From Carya illinoinensis (Eukaryota; Streptophyta; Magnoliopsida; Fagales; Juglandaceae), in assembly GCF_018687715.1 (NCBI RefSeq), contig NC_056766.1, positions 5,236,501 to 5,300,500 on the forward strand: a stretch of DNA of 64,000 bases, given 5' to 3'. Shown here piece after piece: positions 25,876 to 38,447 of the stretch. The notes beneath the pieces were generated by a model. It was not told the origin of the DNA and did not search any database. It saw nothing but the letters and a program-made list of their open reading frames with translations. A program made the position numbers and the translations under genes. How positions within the stretch are numbered: the stretch's first letter is position 1; the number at the start of each line of letters is the position of its first letter.

Positions 25876-28490
25876 TCAACCACTCATTATATATAGCATT
25901 CTTGCATGATCCCGGACAAATTATGAAAAAAAAAAAAAAAAAAAAAAGAAGAAGAAGAAGAACATCTAGGAGGTTGATTTTAGTTTTTCTTTGCTAGCAA
26001 GCTAACTATATACATGGAATGGATGCTTCCTGGAGATTTCCAGGATCGAAGAAGCTTCATGGATATTTCCTGGGATATACCCAATTAATGGTTTAATTGA
26101 ACCAGAACCAGATGATCATAGGGTATATAATAGGACCCACTGCCTTCTACTTTTCAACTTCAAGCTGCTTTGAATTGTAGACCAGGAAAGAATATAAAAG
26201 ATTGTTGTCCCATGGATGGTCAAGACTTATATAAATGATTTATATATATGTTTCAACACTTCATGTTTATGCTATATGTATGCACCAATATGCCCTTTCC
26301 AAGTGAAGAATAAATTAGGTTCCTATGAAGAAGAGAGGGAGAGAGAGAAAGTATGTGTTTGTGTGAAGGATTAAGGTCATTGTCAGTATACTTCTTCTCT
26401 CCGTAATTACTCAAGTTAGTCAATTAAGGGTCGGTCCCGTAATCATGCATGGATGCCACTTTAAAAGTTCTTACATATTCATTTGTATATATCTCGATGA
26501 TCATTAATCTAAAACAAGACATGATCTCTCTCATCTGCCACTCTGAAACTTTTCAGTCCATTAAATCTGTGATGGGTATATACTAAATCCAAAAACTTTG
26601 GTTATATCTGTCCCCACACGAAAGGAAAAAATTAGCCCCACAAGCCAGTACTCTTTTTCTTGTTTTTGCTCCCATAAACTAGCTTGTCTTCAATCACGAG
26701 GCCGGTTAATGCTTTCAGCGGTAGATATAACAGCTGAAAGTACTATAGCCATTAATATATGTAGGTAATAGAATACAAAGCCCTAATGATGGGAAAGAAG
26801 GCAAACAAAACCTTTTTTTCTAATTATTTTAACTTTTGTGATCATATGTTCATATAATATAGTCACCATTTGGGTAGTTCAGCAATGTCATGATCTTCTT
26901 GATCACTGATCTAATTTTCTTTGGAGGAATTAAAAATTTAAACTCCCGAGCTTCCTAATTGGGTTTGAACTATGACCGTCGACCATCTTTAGCTCCATTT
27001 CTCACCTATGCTCAGCTTCAACTTCTCTATCGATCCCAACAAAATCTGATTGAAGAAAACAGCGCATGACGCATTAATTAATAATACAAGAGGCCTAAAT
27101 ATCATGGGATCACCAAATATTATTTGCGATGAGGTGGACATAGAAAGACTTTTTGAAAGTCGACAATGATATTGTTCTCTCGTACATACGATGGAGAAGA
27201 TCACATGAGTTGGATTTATTCAAAACATGGACCACATGAAAACTATTGCTAGCCTTTACACGTTATATATACATGCATGCCAATATATAATATTCAGTAA
27301 AATCTGCAGCTCTCTAAAATCCAATTAATGAATAAAAAAAAATCACTTTTCTCTAATTAATCTCTCGAATTTTTTGAATGGATCATATGGCCGTAGGTTA
27401 TAAATTAGTTAGGATCGGGCCCCATTTTAAGCATGCATGCCACTTTATTTAAAACCTTTGAAAAATGCTCATCTTATTATTACTTGGCTCTGATTCTGAG
27501 CTGGCCGGGGGCTCATGTCTTGGTAAGATGTATCTAAGTTCTTGTTGATTATGACTTCTATAAATATTATCTGGCACTTCATTCGCTTTGGGATGGAATT
27601 TCGCAGTCCATGAATTAGATTTGCCAGTACAATTAATTCCAAGACAGTTGTTATTTACTTTCCCAAAGAAGAAACTGGAAAGACCGAAAATAAATTCTTG
27701 TGGCATAAGATAAAAAAAAAAAAAAAAATGGGGAAAGGAAACTATATGACCAGATGTATGCGTTGTACAGCCCAGAAAAGAAATATGACCACCACTAAAG
27801 AATTAATGAAGTGGGCCGTGATCCTAGGAGTACTAGGTTTCCAAAACTCTCATTGTTTAACTTCTATAATTATCGTCGCTTTTCTAAAATTTCGTTGTCT
27901 TTGCATGAACAGAGGTAGGAAAATAATTGAAAACTTGAACAATATATAAGGTTGAATCACTAACCCTAACGCAAATCTGTTGCAATACATATCATTTTCT
28001 TTTCTGTTACGTACTTTTCTCAGCTCTCAATCAGTCGTAAAGTCTTAATTCTTTATTTCCTGCAGCACAAAACCTTATCATCAGTAATTTAAGTATTTGC
28101 CTTTGACCAAAGATGTTGGAGCCCAGAAAAGACTCTGGAAGAATGCAACCTAGCTTTGTACTTGTTACTACCCAAAACAGAAAGGTAAATGACAGAAAGA
28201 TTAATAAGACAAACGTTTACTATCAAAGCACACTTTTTAGTAAACAAATGCACGATACACATGGAAAACATTGAATATTCTGGCACGTATCAGTGCTTAG
28301 ACCCATCACAAAGAACCCCACAATACTGGCTGAACCTTGCACAAGGATTGCGCCCACTAATATTAATATAGATAGAAATGGCAATTAAAAGATCACTGCC
28401 ATTATAGACAGGACAGATACAAGCTAAATGGAACAACAGAAACCCTAGCCAGATTGATCGAATAAAGTAAGAGATCAAATAATCTTGGCC

Positions 28491-28524
<34 letters not shown>

Positions 28525-29552
28525 GGCCAGAAGGGGAAAAAACCCCCGTACGGATTGGTTTCTTTTTGTGATCAAGTGATGGTACTCATGAGGGTAGCAG
28601 ACTTAGCAGATAGTGGCTGAACTCGATGGGGAAATATCTTGATCATGTGCTTTGCTTTGTGAAGAACAGTAGCAATTGATTTAACCATGGAATCTAACAT
28701 CATCTTCTTTACAGATCTTTTCTTTGGAGGAATTACACCACTGATCCCTTTCTTGGGTTTGAACCTCTGCCGCCCAACCTCGGCGCCAGCTCCCACCATT
28801 TTCTCACCCATGTATCCTCGGCTCCGTCTTCACCTTTGCTAGCTCTATTTAGGGGTTGGTCTAATGGTGGTTGTAAAGTTTTTTTTAAGATGAATTGTGA
28901 GTTGTTTTCTTATAATATGATTAAATAGGAGGGCCTCTTACGTGGGACCAATCCTTTATCGCCCTAAAACATGATCCAAAAACAAGCACTAATGGTGATC
29001 AATAGGTGGCCAGGTCATGTCGAAATTCTGTCGGTTTTATAATTGTGGGTCCTACAAAGACTTCTTGAAAATGATGATAAACGACAATCTTTTAGCTTAG
29101 CTCTATCTAGCTAGCTTTCTTCTCTCTATCTTCATGGGTCCTACAAATTAGACCTCTAGCTTTCCCCATCTTTTTAACTTCTTGAACATGATCAACTACA
29201 TTCTTTTAGTTTAGCCTGGCTAGCTAGCTTTCTATCTTTTCGGCTGCAACGACTATTGGATTCAAGTTATACGACGTAGTCCACATGTAGGGTGTCAATG
29301 TGCAAATTATGTTCTAAAAAGCAGTGAGACTCCTGCTCTCAATTAAAAATCAAATACCTTAAGCACGCGCAATGGTTTATGAGCTTAAACATAGGGGGTG
29401 GTCACGTCTTGATGCAAAGCTAGCTATATATATATGTATATGTATATATATGGCCTTAAAAGTTAAAATGAACAAATTAATGAAATATTTTGGGCAGCAA
29501 AATGCTCATTCGAAACTGAAAAAATTATAAATATTCACGGTAACGGGACCCA
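25876..29552. repeat. duplication unit A (about 3.7 kb)
   Basis: The start (CATGATCCCGGACAAATTA, then GGAATGGATGCTTCCTGGAG) recurs at about 29,580-29,700. The first 1.45 kb matches 29,553-31,040. The rest, from AATCACTTTTCTCTAATTAA near 27,340 to TATTCACGGTAACGGGACCC at 29,552, matches 44,526-46,780. The unit carries one small minus-strand gene (28,572-28,811). Units A and B abut directly. Between 27,100 and 27,720 some short open frames are partly shared by both copies, but no product is recognised. Confidence 0.85.
28572..28811 (-). CDS. small basic plant protein, 79 aa, duplicated unit A copy
   Basis: An ATG at 28,811 gives 79 residues: a Gly-rich start (MGEKMVGAGAEVGRQ), then FKPKKGISGVIPPKKRSVKK, then MMLDSMVKSIATVLHKAKHM and a short basic tail. 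The paralogue at 45,895-46,134 has the same length and start, with changes scattered and no frameshift, so the frame appears to be maintained after duplication. The core also matches the 101-aa gene at 23,906. No domain is known to me. An amphipathic helix from MMLD onward is plausible. Promoter elements were not resolved. Confidence 0.65.
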   Translation of the reverse strand: MGEKMVGAGAEVGRQRFKPKKGISGVIPPKKRSVKKMMLDSMVKSIATVLHKAKHMIKIFPHRVQPLSAKSATLMSTIT

Positions 29553-29963
29553 TATCCACTCATCATATATAGCACTTGCATGATCCCGGACAAATTACGA
29601 AAAAAGTATAGAAAAGGAACATCTACGAGCTTGATTTTAGTTTTTCTTTGCTAGCTAGCTAGCTAGCTATATACATGGAATGGATGCTTCCTGGAGATTT
29701 CCAGGATCGAAGAAGCTTCATTGATATTAATTTCCTGGGATCTACCCAATGACATGCAGGTTTAGAACCAGAACCAGATGATCATAGGGTAATAGGACCC
29801 ACCGCCTTCTACTAATTTTCAACTTCAAGCTGCTTTGAATTGTAGACCAGGAAAGAATAGAAAAGATTGTAGTTACACGATTTATATATATTTTCAAGAC
29901 TTGTGCTTGTTATATGTATGCACCAATAAGCCCTTTTATAGTGAATAATAAAGGTGCCTATGA

Positions 29964-30005
<42 letters not shown>

Positions 30006-31040
30006 TTAAGGTCATTGTCAGTACTTCTTTTGTCCGTAATTACTCAAGTTATTTGAATGGATACGCTAGGTTTTGGAGTTAATTAAGGGTCGGTCCCATA
30101 AGCATGCATGCCACTTTAAAAGTTCTTACTTATTTCTATATATCTCAATCATTAATCTAAAACAAGATATGATCTCTTTGATCTGCCACTCGGAAACTTT
30201 GCAGTCCATCAAATCTGTGATCGGTACGTATGCTAAATCCAAAAACTTATATCTGTCCCCACACGAAAGGAAAAAATTACCCTACAAACGAGCACACTTT
30301 TTCTTGTTTTTGCCCCAAAAACTAGTCTTCAATCATGAGGGTTAATGCTTTTAAAGGTAGACAGCAGCTAAAAGTCTAGCCATTACGTACATGATATAGG
30401 TAATAGAATACAAGTCCTAATGGGAAAGAAGACAAACAAAACCCCTTTTTTTTTAATTATTTTTTATTTTGTGACCATATGATATACAGTGATCATGATT
30501 TAATTGGGTAGTTCAGCAAAGTCATGATCTTCTTGATCACTGATCTAATTTTTCTTTGGGGGAATTAAACTCCCTAGCTTTCTAGTTGGGTTTGAACTAT
30601 GACCGACCAACTTTAGCTCCCACCATTATAAATTTCTCACCTATGCTCAGCTCCAACTTCTCTATCGATCCCACCAAGCTTTTGAAATCTGATTAAAGAA
30701 AACGGCACATCATGACCCATTAATTAATAATAAAAGAGGCCTTAAATATCATGGGATCATCAATTATTTGTGATGAGCTGGACATAGAAAGACTTTTTGA
30801 AAGTCGACAATGGTCTTCTCTCGTACATACGATGGAGAAGACAGTAGTTGGATTTATTCGAAACATGAACCACATAAAAACTATTGCTTGCCTTTACACG
30901 TTATATATATACATATATACACACACACACACATAAATACATACATACATAAATATATATACATACTTATATATACACACATGCATGCCAATATATAATA
31001 TTCAGTAAAATCAGCAGCTCTCTAAAAACCAATTAATTGG
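29553..31040. repeat. duplication unit B, head part
   Basis: Matches 25,876-27,330 of unit A with small indels. It includes a GA microsatellite at 29,968-29,998. After about 31,040 the match to unit A stops, and 2.2 kb of unrelated DNA follows before a second, more diverged head-like segment near 33,215. The short frame starting MGSSIICDELDIERLFESRQ (30,751) is shared with unit A, but there it ends at a stop after SRQ. No function is assigned. Confidence 0.8.
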
Positions 31041-31474
31041 ATGGACAAAAGTAATGGAAATCAAAGTCGGCGTTAATAATTTACGAATCATCTAAAACAT
31101 GATCCTCACGGGTGGAACCAAAGGATATAGGAATTAGATAATATAATTATTTTTTTCAACGTTTAAGTAAACTGGAAAATATATATTTTAGGCTAATTAA
31201 TTGTATTTTTTTAAGTACGTACGTAGTTATAAATCTTTTTAATATCTATTAAAAAATAATATTAATAATCTTTTTATTATAAGGTCCCAGCTTGGTAAAT
31301 AGCAAAAGTTTATGATCTATAAATCGTACGTACTCTATTTGTTTAATGGTTTTGATTGTTATCAACGCAGGAATATTGTTTCAACTTTCAATGGTTTCAA
31401 TAACGTCCATGCAGCCGCTCCATAACTATACGTCTGAGCCGAAAGATTATAGGCAGACTTTCCTTACCATAGAT

Positions 31475-31510
<36 letters not shown>

Positions 31511-32580
31511 CAACCTGACTGATAACAACATATATGACTTTTGGTTTCTTCATGATTGACTACTTGATGAGACTAAACAAAAGAAGAAATGGCTACCTAC
31601 CATACGTCAGTGGGTAGTTGGCTCATTCGTCGATCTGTATGTTGATGGTTATTTGGTGGCCGTTTCAATTTCATGCATGATATGATCTCGATCGGCGGTC
31701 CACTTTTTCAGCCTGCAACTGCAAGCTGGTAGCCTTCATTAGTTTGTCTTTGGCATGCATGCAGCTTTCTGCTCTTTCATGACTCATTTCAACTACAAAA
31801 CACCAAGTCTGGCCTTTACGTGGGTATTAATACTTTGAAACGAAAAATCATGTAAGCATGTCATTAAAAAAATATATTAATTATATCATCCTGTATCAAA
31901 TTATAACATCATGATGTTAATAGTTCTATGATGTATGCATAGTACGTGATTTATGCATCTATTAGGAGAAGATGAAGATACTATAAGAAAATTGGATAGT
32001 TATTATCACTTATTTCTTATAAAAATTACTATTTTCTGTTAAAACAGACTCATTTTAACAAGAAATAGTCATTTTACAAGAAATAAGTAACAATAACCGT
32101 TTAATTCTGGTGAAGTGAGATAGCGATTAAGAGCTAAAGAGTAGCATACGATCAAGGAAGTGAGGTTAGAGAGGCCTTAGAGCACATGACACATGTAGTG
32201 ATGATGTACATGATGTATGATCTTCTGTTGATTATTCAAATGCACCCATGTATGTAATACTAGGTCTCTTCTGATCAATATTCAACCAAAATTACAAACT
32301 TTGAACCATGGTTAATTATATATTAATTAACATCTTTGAATGTTACTCTTTATCTATCTAGCTAATTTTTATCTTATTATTATAATACAGATAAGATGAG
32401 ATGAGATAAAAATTAAAAATTAAATAAAATATTATTAAAATATAATTTTTATTTTTTAATTACTATGGGAATTAGGGCGTTAGAACTAATTAAGAGAAGG
32501 CATTTATGTGTCCGTTGCACTTCCAATATTAAAGAAATTCTTCCTTTTTTTTGTTAGTTTATATGACAAATTAGCTACTC

Positions 32581-32581
<1 letters not shown>

Positions 32582-32661
<80 letters not shown>
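32582..32661 (+). repeat. (TTA)n microsatellite, about 80 bp
   Basis: Uninterrupted ATT/TTA trinucleotide repeats of roughly 26 units. Likely to vary in length between individuals. Confidence 0.95.
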
Positions 32662-32744
32662 GCTAATTGATCAGTTTCACAAAAAATGAAAGGTAATAAT
32701 TCTATGAGTTTAAGATATAATTAATGGACAATTCTTTTGCCCAA

Positions 32745-32876
32745 TTGTTGGAACTTTGTCTGATTGATTCTGTACAAACAGCAAACATTCTGATGATCTG
32801 GTTGCACAGAATGAATCAAACAGATCATCATCAGAATGTTTGCACCTAATCAATCAAACAGAATTTATTCCAACAA
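32745..32876. repeat. foldback element / MITE-like hairpin, about 132 bp
   Basis: The left arm starts TTGTTGGAA and the right arm ends TTCCAACAA. Further in, GCAAACATTCTGATGATCTG on the left is matched by its near-perfect reverse complement on the right, and the middle parts also pair with small gaps. The loop is about 20 nt. This is either a small foldback transposon or, less likely, a small-RNA precursor. Confidence 0.8.
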
Positions 32877-33214
32877 GACATCGTCGAGAACAAAATTATT
32901 CATCACCTAGGACACAAACTGGAGAAATAGTACTTGATTGAGACCAAAGCGTGTACACGTCGATACATGATCATGTCCACTGGCCAGTAGTAGTGAACAA
33001 TGAAAATGGATTATGTTACAAATTAGGACCTTATATTATTTTAAAAAAAGTTATTAATTAATACTCATCATCCAATCATGTCATATTATATACTTATAAT
33101 TATTTACCATATATCATCATCATCATCATCATTTAATGGCATTGTTGCGTCCGAACGACATGATCTAGTTGCTGAGTTTTAGTTTTATGATCTATATAAT
33201 ATTTTATTGGCCGA

Positions 33215-33330
33215 TCAGGAAGCTTACTGGAAGTTTCCTAGGAAAATCTAAATGGAAATTTCCTGGAAACTACCCATAAATGTGAATCAAAATAAGGGTA
33301 TGAGTTAAAGGACCCACTTTCAGCTTCTAG
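33215..33330. repeat. third, diverged head of the duplicated unit, interrupted by CACTA copy 3
   Basis: GAAGCTTACTGGAAGTTTCC, TTTCCTGGAAACTACCCA and AAAGGACCCACTTTCAGC resemble in order the head of units A and B (near 26,020-26,150 and 29,690-29,815). The match appears to resume after the transposon at 44,355-44,400 with text like TTTCAACT, then CAGCTTCAAGCTC. The transposon thus sits inside a partial unit. Confidence 0.5.
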
Positions 33331-33640
33331 CACTACAAGAAATTTAATTTTTAGGGACGAAATTTCTTAGGGACGAAATTAATTTCGTCCCTAAAAGTAC
33401 TTTTCTGAGATGAAATTTTAATTTCGTCTCAAAACAAGGAAAACCTTATAAATCCGTTCGAACTAAAAAAAATTAGTTCGAACTTGAGATTCTGAGACGA
33501 ATTAGGTCGTCTCCAAAAATCTATACCGTTCGAACTAATTAAATTTAATTCAAACAGAAAATTAATTAATTCGAATGCAATATTATTTGTTCGAATTAGT
33601 ATTAACGTGTTCGAACGGTATTATTTAATTGAAAAGATAT
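33331..33640. repeat. left terminal and subterminal zone of CACTA copy 3
   Basis: Terminal inverted repeat, two GGGACGAAATT words followed by their inverse AATTTCGTCCC, then several GTTCGAAC-type palindromes (about 33,455-33,615). In En/Spm this zone binds TNPA and controls transposition. The motif itself is an inference from repetition. Confidence 0.75.
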
Positions 33641-33984
33641 ATTGTTAAAATTGTAAGAATACATATTTTTTCTATTAATTTTTTATCATTTCCAAAGTAA
33701 ATAAAAAGTTCTATATATTATATATTATGATTTACAATGAATTAAAATATTTACAAATTCATAAATAAATAATTTAAAAATATTTTAGTTAACTAAATAT
33801 TAATTTAAAGATAGTGTCATTTTTTCAATTATCGTGAACACTAAGTATAACGAGAAGAAATGTGTTATTAACAATAAAGAGGCTAGCAAACACTAAAAAT
33901 AAAAACTATACTGCATTAATTACATTCCAAAATGAGTTAGACGTTCTATACAACATAAAAAAATAAAAAAATTACTAACAATAT

Positions 33985-35148
33985 TTATTTATTATATAAA
34001 TCAAAATCCTCCTGTAAAGTTTGCAACCGTCCTTCTAGGTCCTTAAGCTTCTCCATCATGGGCTGAATGAAGTCCCTCAATAAAATGTCACGGTGGTCCG
34101 CCAATATAGCTCGTACCTCATCTGGAGTAGCCCCAGCAGGGTGTCTCTCAATAGGGGCAGCAGCAGTAGAAGCTGGATCAGTAGGCGGAGGCTGATCCTG
34201 TAGGACTGGACGAGTCTTCGACAAGTGACCCTTGCTCTTACTGAATGTGATCTTGTTAACGGGCCCCATCTGTGGCGACCTCCGCTCAGTCAAAGTCACT
34301 GCAACCCCTGAATGGAGTAAGAGGTTAGATATCAAAAGCGCAAATGGTAGACTACCTCCACCCGAATAGCGTGACTCTGTGCGAATGCGGAGGAAGAAAT
34401 ATAATGCCAGATCAATCGGCTCCCCCTGTGCTAACCGTAACAAAAATCTTGCCCGCTCGATCCCGAAATCAGTCTTGTGTTTTTTCGGATCAATCTTATA
34501 CCCAACAATCAAATTAAGCATTCTGAAAAATGCTATACAGTCAGCCTATCGGATCACTTTACCGCCATCATATGGAGGAGCCTCAGGGTCTCGCACTAGG
34601 TCACGAACCTGATCGTCTGTGAGACCATCATCAGGTACCTCATCACCGCTCTCGCTATCATACGAGCTAGCATCCAGCTCTGCGGTCTGTCTATCCAGCA
34701 CTGGCGATGAGGATGCGACTGTAGTGTCCTCTCCAGATGGTGCAGTCGCTGATCTCGCTGCTGCTCTCGCTGCTGCTACTGCAGGATAGGCACCAGGCTC
34801 TCGCCGCAAATCTAGGAACTCAGCAATAACGCGGGGAGAGAATATAATACTCATTCCCCGGACTACTAAGTTATAGCATAGAGCATCACCAGGCTGCTCA
34901 CCCATGGCACGGTAAAACTCACCGACCATCTCAGGATATGCTGTGCCCCTCTGTTGACAGATCGAGGTCCATCCACGATCGGTGATGATGTCATGTATGC
35001 TCCGCCCCTCCCAAGTGAGGTCACGGAAGTCACCTAAAATGATCTCCCGCTCAACTAGTATAGGCCTGACGGCCGGCTGAGAAGGAGATGCGAAGGTACT
35101 TTCTACTGTCTGGGGTCTGGAACGTTTTCTTCCGCTGCTGCTTGCCAT
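33985..35148 (-). pseudogene. reverse-strand putative plant transposon protein (Transposase_32-like), one premature stop
   Basis: From an ATG at 35,148 the frame runs 200 codons to a TAG at 34,546-34,548. It then continues in the same frame to 33,985, about 387 codons in all. The first part has GWTSICQQRG, VGEFYRAMG and VRGMSIIFSPRVIAEFLDL. After the stop come MLNLIVGYKIDP, a GIERARFLLRLAQGEPIDL segment, PFALLISNLLLHSGV and a C-terminal coiled coil (MEKLKDLEGRLQTLQEDF). This order is what I remember of the plant transposon protein family Transposase_32 (PF20167), whose role is unknown. It runs divergently from the transposase, as a passenger or third element gene. A single stop in an otherwise open frame suggests recent loss, readthrough or a hidden intron. 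Confidence 0.7.
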
Positions 35149-35236
35149 TAGTATACTGTTGATGTATAAAAGATATATGTGATCTAATTAAAGTGAATTA
35201 GAGGAATGATGATATTGTGCTATCATGGTTGACAAC

Positions 35237-35465
35237 TGCTTATTCGAATGGCCTTTAATTCCATTCGAATTAAATTATATTCATTCGAATGAAATTTAAA
35301 TTCATTCGAATGAACATAATTTTCATTCGAATGACCTCAGATAACTCCATTCGAATTAGCCTAAAATCCATTCGAATAAAATTATATTCCATTCGAATGA
35401 ACATAAATTTAATTCGAATGGACTTGACTTCAATTCGAATGAAATTTGTATTCATTCGAACGGAC
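35237..35465. repeat. array of 11 palindromic ATTCGAAT motifs, about 20-bp spacing
   Basis: CATTCGAATG-type words recur about every 20 bp, eleven times, with AT-rich spacers. The array begins about 90 bp upstream of the start of the reverse-strand gene at 35,148. Every copy has a CpG at the palindrome centre. The array produces spurious open frames on both strands. By analogy with En/Spm, such arrays are binding sites for the element's TNPA-like protein. This one is internal and not subterminal. Confidence 0.85.
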
Positions 35466-35959
35466 CTGAGCCAAACAGACATGGCTGAGTCGACTCAGAA
35501 CCGAACCGACACATTCATTTTTATGAAGGAATCCAATATTTTAATCGGTAGAAATGATTTAGGAGTAAATCCCTATCATTTCTACCGATTATAGTTGTGT
35601 CATTTGCCCCCAAAACAACAAAATGGGGCCGGATTGATTCAAAATCCGACCCCCCCAAAACTAACTAAAAAAATTATAAAAATAAAGCACATTTAACCCA
35701 TACCTCTTGTTCTAGGAGATTTGAGGAGTTGGTCGGAGTTGGTGGCGGCGTTGTGGCTGCTAACGGCGGAGGAAATCGAAGAGTTCGAATGAGAGGAGGC
35801 ACGAAATGAATGGAGAAGAAACTGGTTCGCGGCTTAAATAACGTGATTTCGTTCGAACGGAAGTATAATTAGTTCGAACTAAAAGGGTATAAGTTCGAAC
35901 TAGAAGGGTATAAGTTCGAACTAGAAGGGTATAAGTTCAAATGAATTATATAATACTTC

Positions 35960-35962
35960 ATA

Positions 35963-36003
<41 letters not shown>
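35960..36003. repeat. (AT)n microsatellite in CACTA copy 3
   Basis: About 20 uninterrupted AT units. The equivalent place in copy 1 (about 366-380) has only a short AT run. Confidence 0.9.
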
Positions 36004-36004
<1 letters not shown>

Positions 36005-36939
36005 TACAAGAGGTAAAACAATTGAGAAGTATTAGTAATAATAGTATATAATACAGAGTATACTAGTACTAATAAAAAATTTCTCACTAGTATATATAAT
36101 AATATATATTAGATAACTATATATCGATAGTATAGAGTTTTATACTAGTTACTTATATATATTGTAAGTATCTAGTATATATATATGTAATAGTATATAT
36201 ATTATGGATTAGATGAGTATAAAATAGTATTGTCTAAAGTATCGCATTATAAAGTAAATATAGTAAGTATATAGTAAAACATTGCATTAATTATACTAGT
36301 ATAAAAAACATATTTCTAATATGTTTAGTTTGTATATTAATAATAAACCAAGTACTTGGACTATATTATAAAATATTACAGTATTATTAGTTTTCATATT
36401 TTGATGGTATCTATACTTTAATATCACTTAGTATTATACTATTAGTGATACTTAGTATTATACTTATAGTGATACTAACTTATAAGTATAACACTATTAG
36501 TGATTGTAAATAAAATATTATACTATTTTAAATACTTAATATTATAGATTGATAAGAAACTTAGTATTATGATGTTAGTGACACTTAGTATTATATAGTC
36601 TATATAATTTTTACATATACACATAATAATATTGGGTGTATTATGTGTATAGTTATATATTTATCTAATTATCTGTTCGAACTAATATAATGTTAGTTTG
36701 AATAGAGATAATTCATGTTCGAACGAATTTTTTTTGTTTGGAGGGAAAATTCGCGCCAAGTTATCAGCATATGCTGGAGAATATTCCTTTTTCTGTTCGA
36801 ACTGGAAAAATATTAATTCGAACGCGAAAAAATTGTGGGAAAAATTAGCGGTATTTGGACTTTCGCGTTCGAACTGATTAAAATTTAGTTCGAACTGAAA
36901 TGCACATATTATTAATCCGATCATTTCACTTCATTTTTC

Positions 36940-37075
36940 ACTCAGATTGAAGATTGAGAAAAGGAGAGAGAGCGTGGCAGAGGCTGTGAGAGAGTGTTGT
37001 GGAGAGAGAGAGCTTGAAAGCGTTGAGAGAGAAGAGATTCTTGAGAGAGAAAGGAGAAGGACAAGAGGTAAGTTG
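36940..37075 (+). other. purine-rich stretch, possible 5' leader exon of CACTA copy 3
   Basis: GAGAGA-rich segment ending ACAAGAG followed by GTAAGT, a good donor site. It is the counterpart of 1281-1410 in copy 1. A second donor-like ACAAGAGGTAAGTT follows at about 37,218. Inferred untranslated exons of the transposase transcript. Confidence 0.35.
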
Positions 37076-37522
37076 TGTTTTTTTGTATTTTTCATTCCGA
37101 TTTTCGTTTACAAATATCTATAGAGTTTTTGCATTTATTTGTTGGGATAGAATAACAGTTTAATGTGTTTTATGTATATATAGGTAATGTGGATTGATTA
37201 AAGTTTGAATTGCTAGTACAAGAGGTAAGTTTTATTAGTTTTCTAAGTTGTTTAATAATCATATTTAGAGATATTCATGATGTTTTGAGTTTGTTGTATT
37301 GAAATATGGCATCATGAATGCAGAAATTGTGTTTTGTTTATCAGTTTTGTGCTCTGTTTCGTGACTGGTTTCTGGGTTGGTTTAATTTGAACGCTCTGAA
37401 TACCGTTCGAATTAATTTTTATTTGTTCGAACAGAATATAACTCCACCAGCGTTCCATTCGAACTTATAGAGTGTTTGTTCGAACAGTATCACAGAATTA
37501 AATACTTATTATTTGCAGTGAT

Positions 37523-37870
37523 AATTAAATAGCTTAATACTCCAAATATAATAATAAGATATTTAATTAAAAAAATATATTTAAATATGTGAAGATATTT
37601 AAGTACTCAAGTAATAAGATGATTAATACATAATGTATAATTAATTATATCTAAGTACACTAATTAAATAGCTTAATACTCCAAATATAATAATAAGATA
37701 TTTAATTAAAAAATTATAATTAAATATGTGAAGATATTTAAGTACTTAAGTAATAAGATGATTAATACATAATGTATAATTAATTATATCTAAGTACACT
37801 AATTAAATAGCTTAATTAAATATATAATAATAAGATATTTAATTAAAAAATTATAATTACATATTTGAAC
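37523..37870. repeat. tandem repeat, period about 139 bp, 2.5 units
   Basis: The unit AATTAAATAGCTTAATACTC, AAATATAATAATAAGATATT, and so on starts at about 37,523, 37,662 and 37,801. The first two are almost identical, so the duplication is more recent than the split from copy 1. Confidence 0.85.
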
Positions 37871-38447
37871 ATAAGTAAGTACTCAAGTATTAAATATTTC
37901 AAGGCCCATCATGTATACTTGTAATGTAATCTTCCTATGTATTTGTGACATATGCTTGTTATGTTTATTACTGAGTGTTTGGATTTTGTAGTTATTTTAC
38001 ATGCAGTTAAACCTTAGACCCGTTCGAGAGTTGTGACCAAATATTCTCTTAAAGAATATTTGGGTATAACTCTTGAATTGTCCAAAGTGGACAGTTTGGG
38101 ATTCTATCATCTATATGGCATATATACTTAGTTATAACTCCTGTGTTAGTCAATTTAAATTTTGGTTTAACATTTTTCTACATTCTTCGAGTATGTAGTT
38201 CATAAGTTTCTCAGCTCATGAATAGGGTCGACGACTTATCGTGACTAGCATACTTGGAGAATTGTAGGGAAATGCTGCCGAAATTTTTACTAACACACGA
38301 GTTTTAGACTGAGTATATATGCGATATAGATGATAGTCTCTCGAATGGGATAGGACCAACTACCTTAAAAGTACAGGGTAATTAAACACATGTATTGTAA
38401 TAGTTGAATGATAGTGTTTATCCCATGATTGTGGTTTTCCTTTATAG

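Larger units (their letters stand above)
31041..33214. other. unique segment between duplicated heads, no gene
   Basis: AT-rich, with AT, TTA and CAT microsatellites and a small foldback element (listed separately). A GAGATGAGATAAAA piece near 32,395-32,450 belongs to a dispersed MITE-like family. No gene is recognised. Confidence 0.5.

Noticed and set aside
30751..30998. Short plus-strand frames (MGSSIICDEL... and MVFSRTYDGE...)
   Set aside because: The first ends early in duplicate unit A, and both run into microsatellite DNA. No family is recognised.
35237..35465. CRISPR-like array appearance (regular short repeats and spacers)
   Set aside because: The repeats are 8-10 bp and the spacers about 10 bp, in a plant transposon. 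The dimensions and context do not fit CRISPR.
35270..35594. Repetitive protein frames on both strands (FIRMN... and FIRME... repeats)
   Set aside because: They are translations of the ATTCGAAT palindrome array. A palindromic repeat gives similar frames on both strands, and no gene context supports them.
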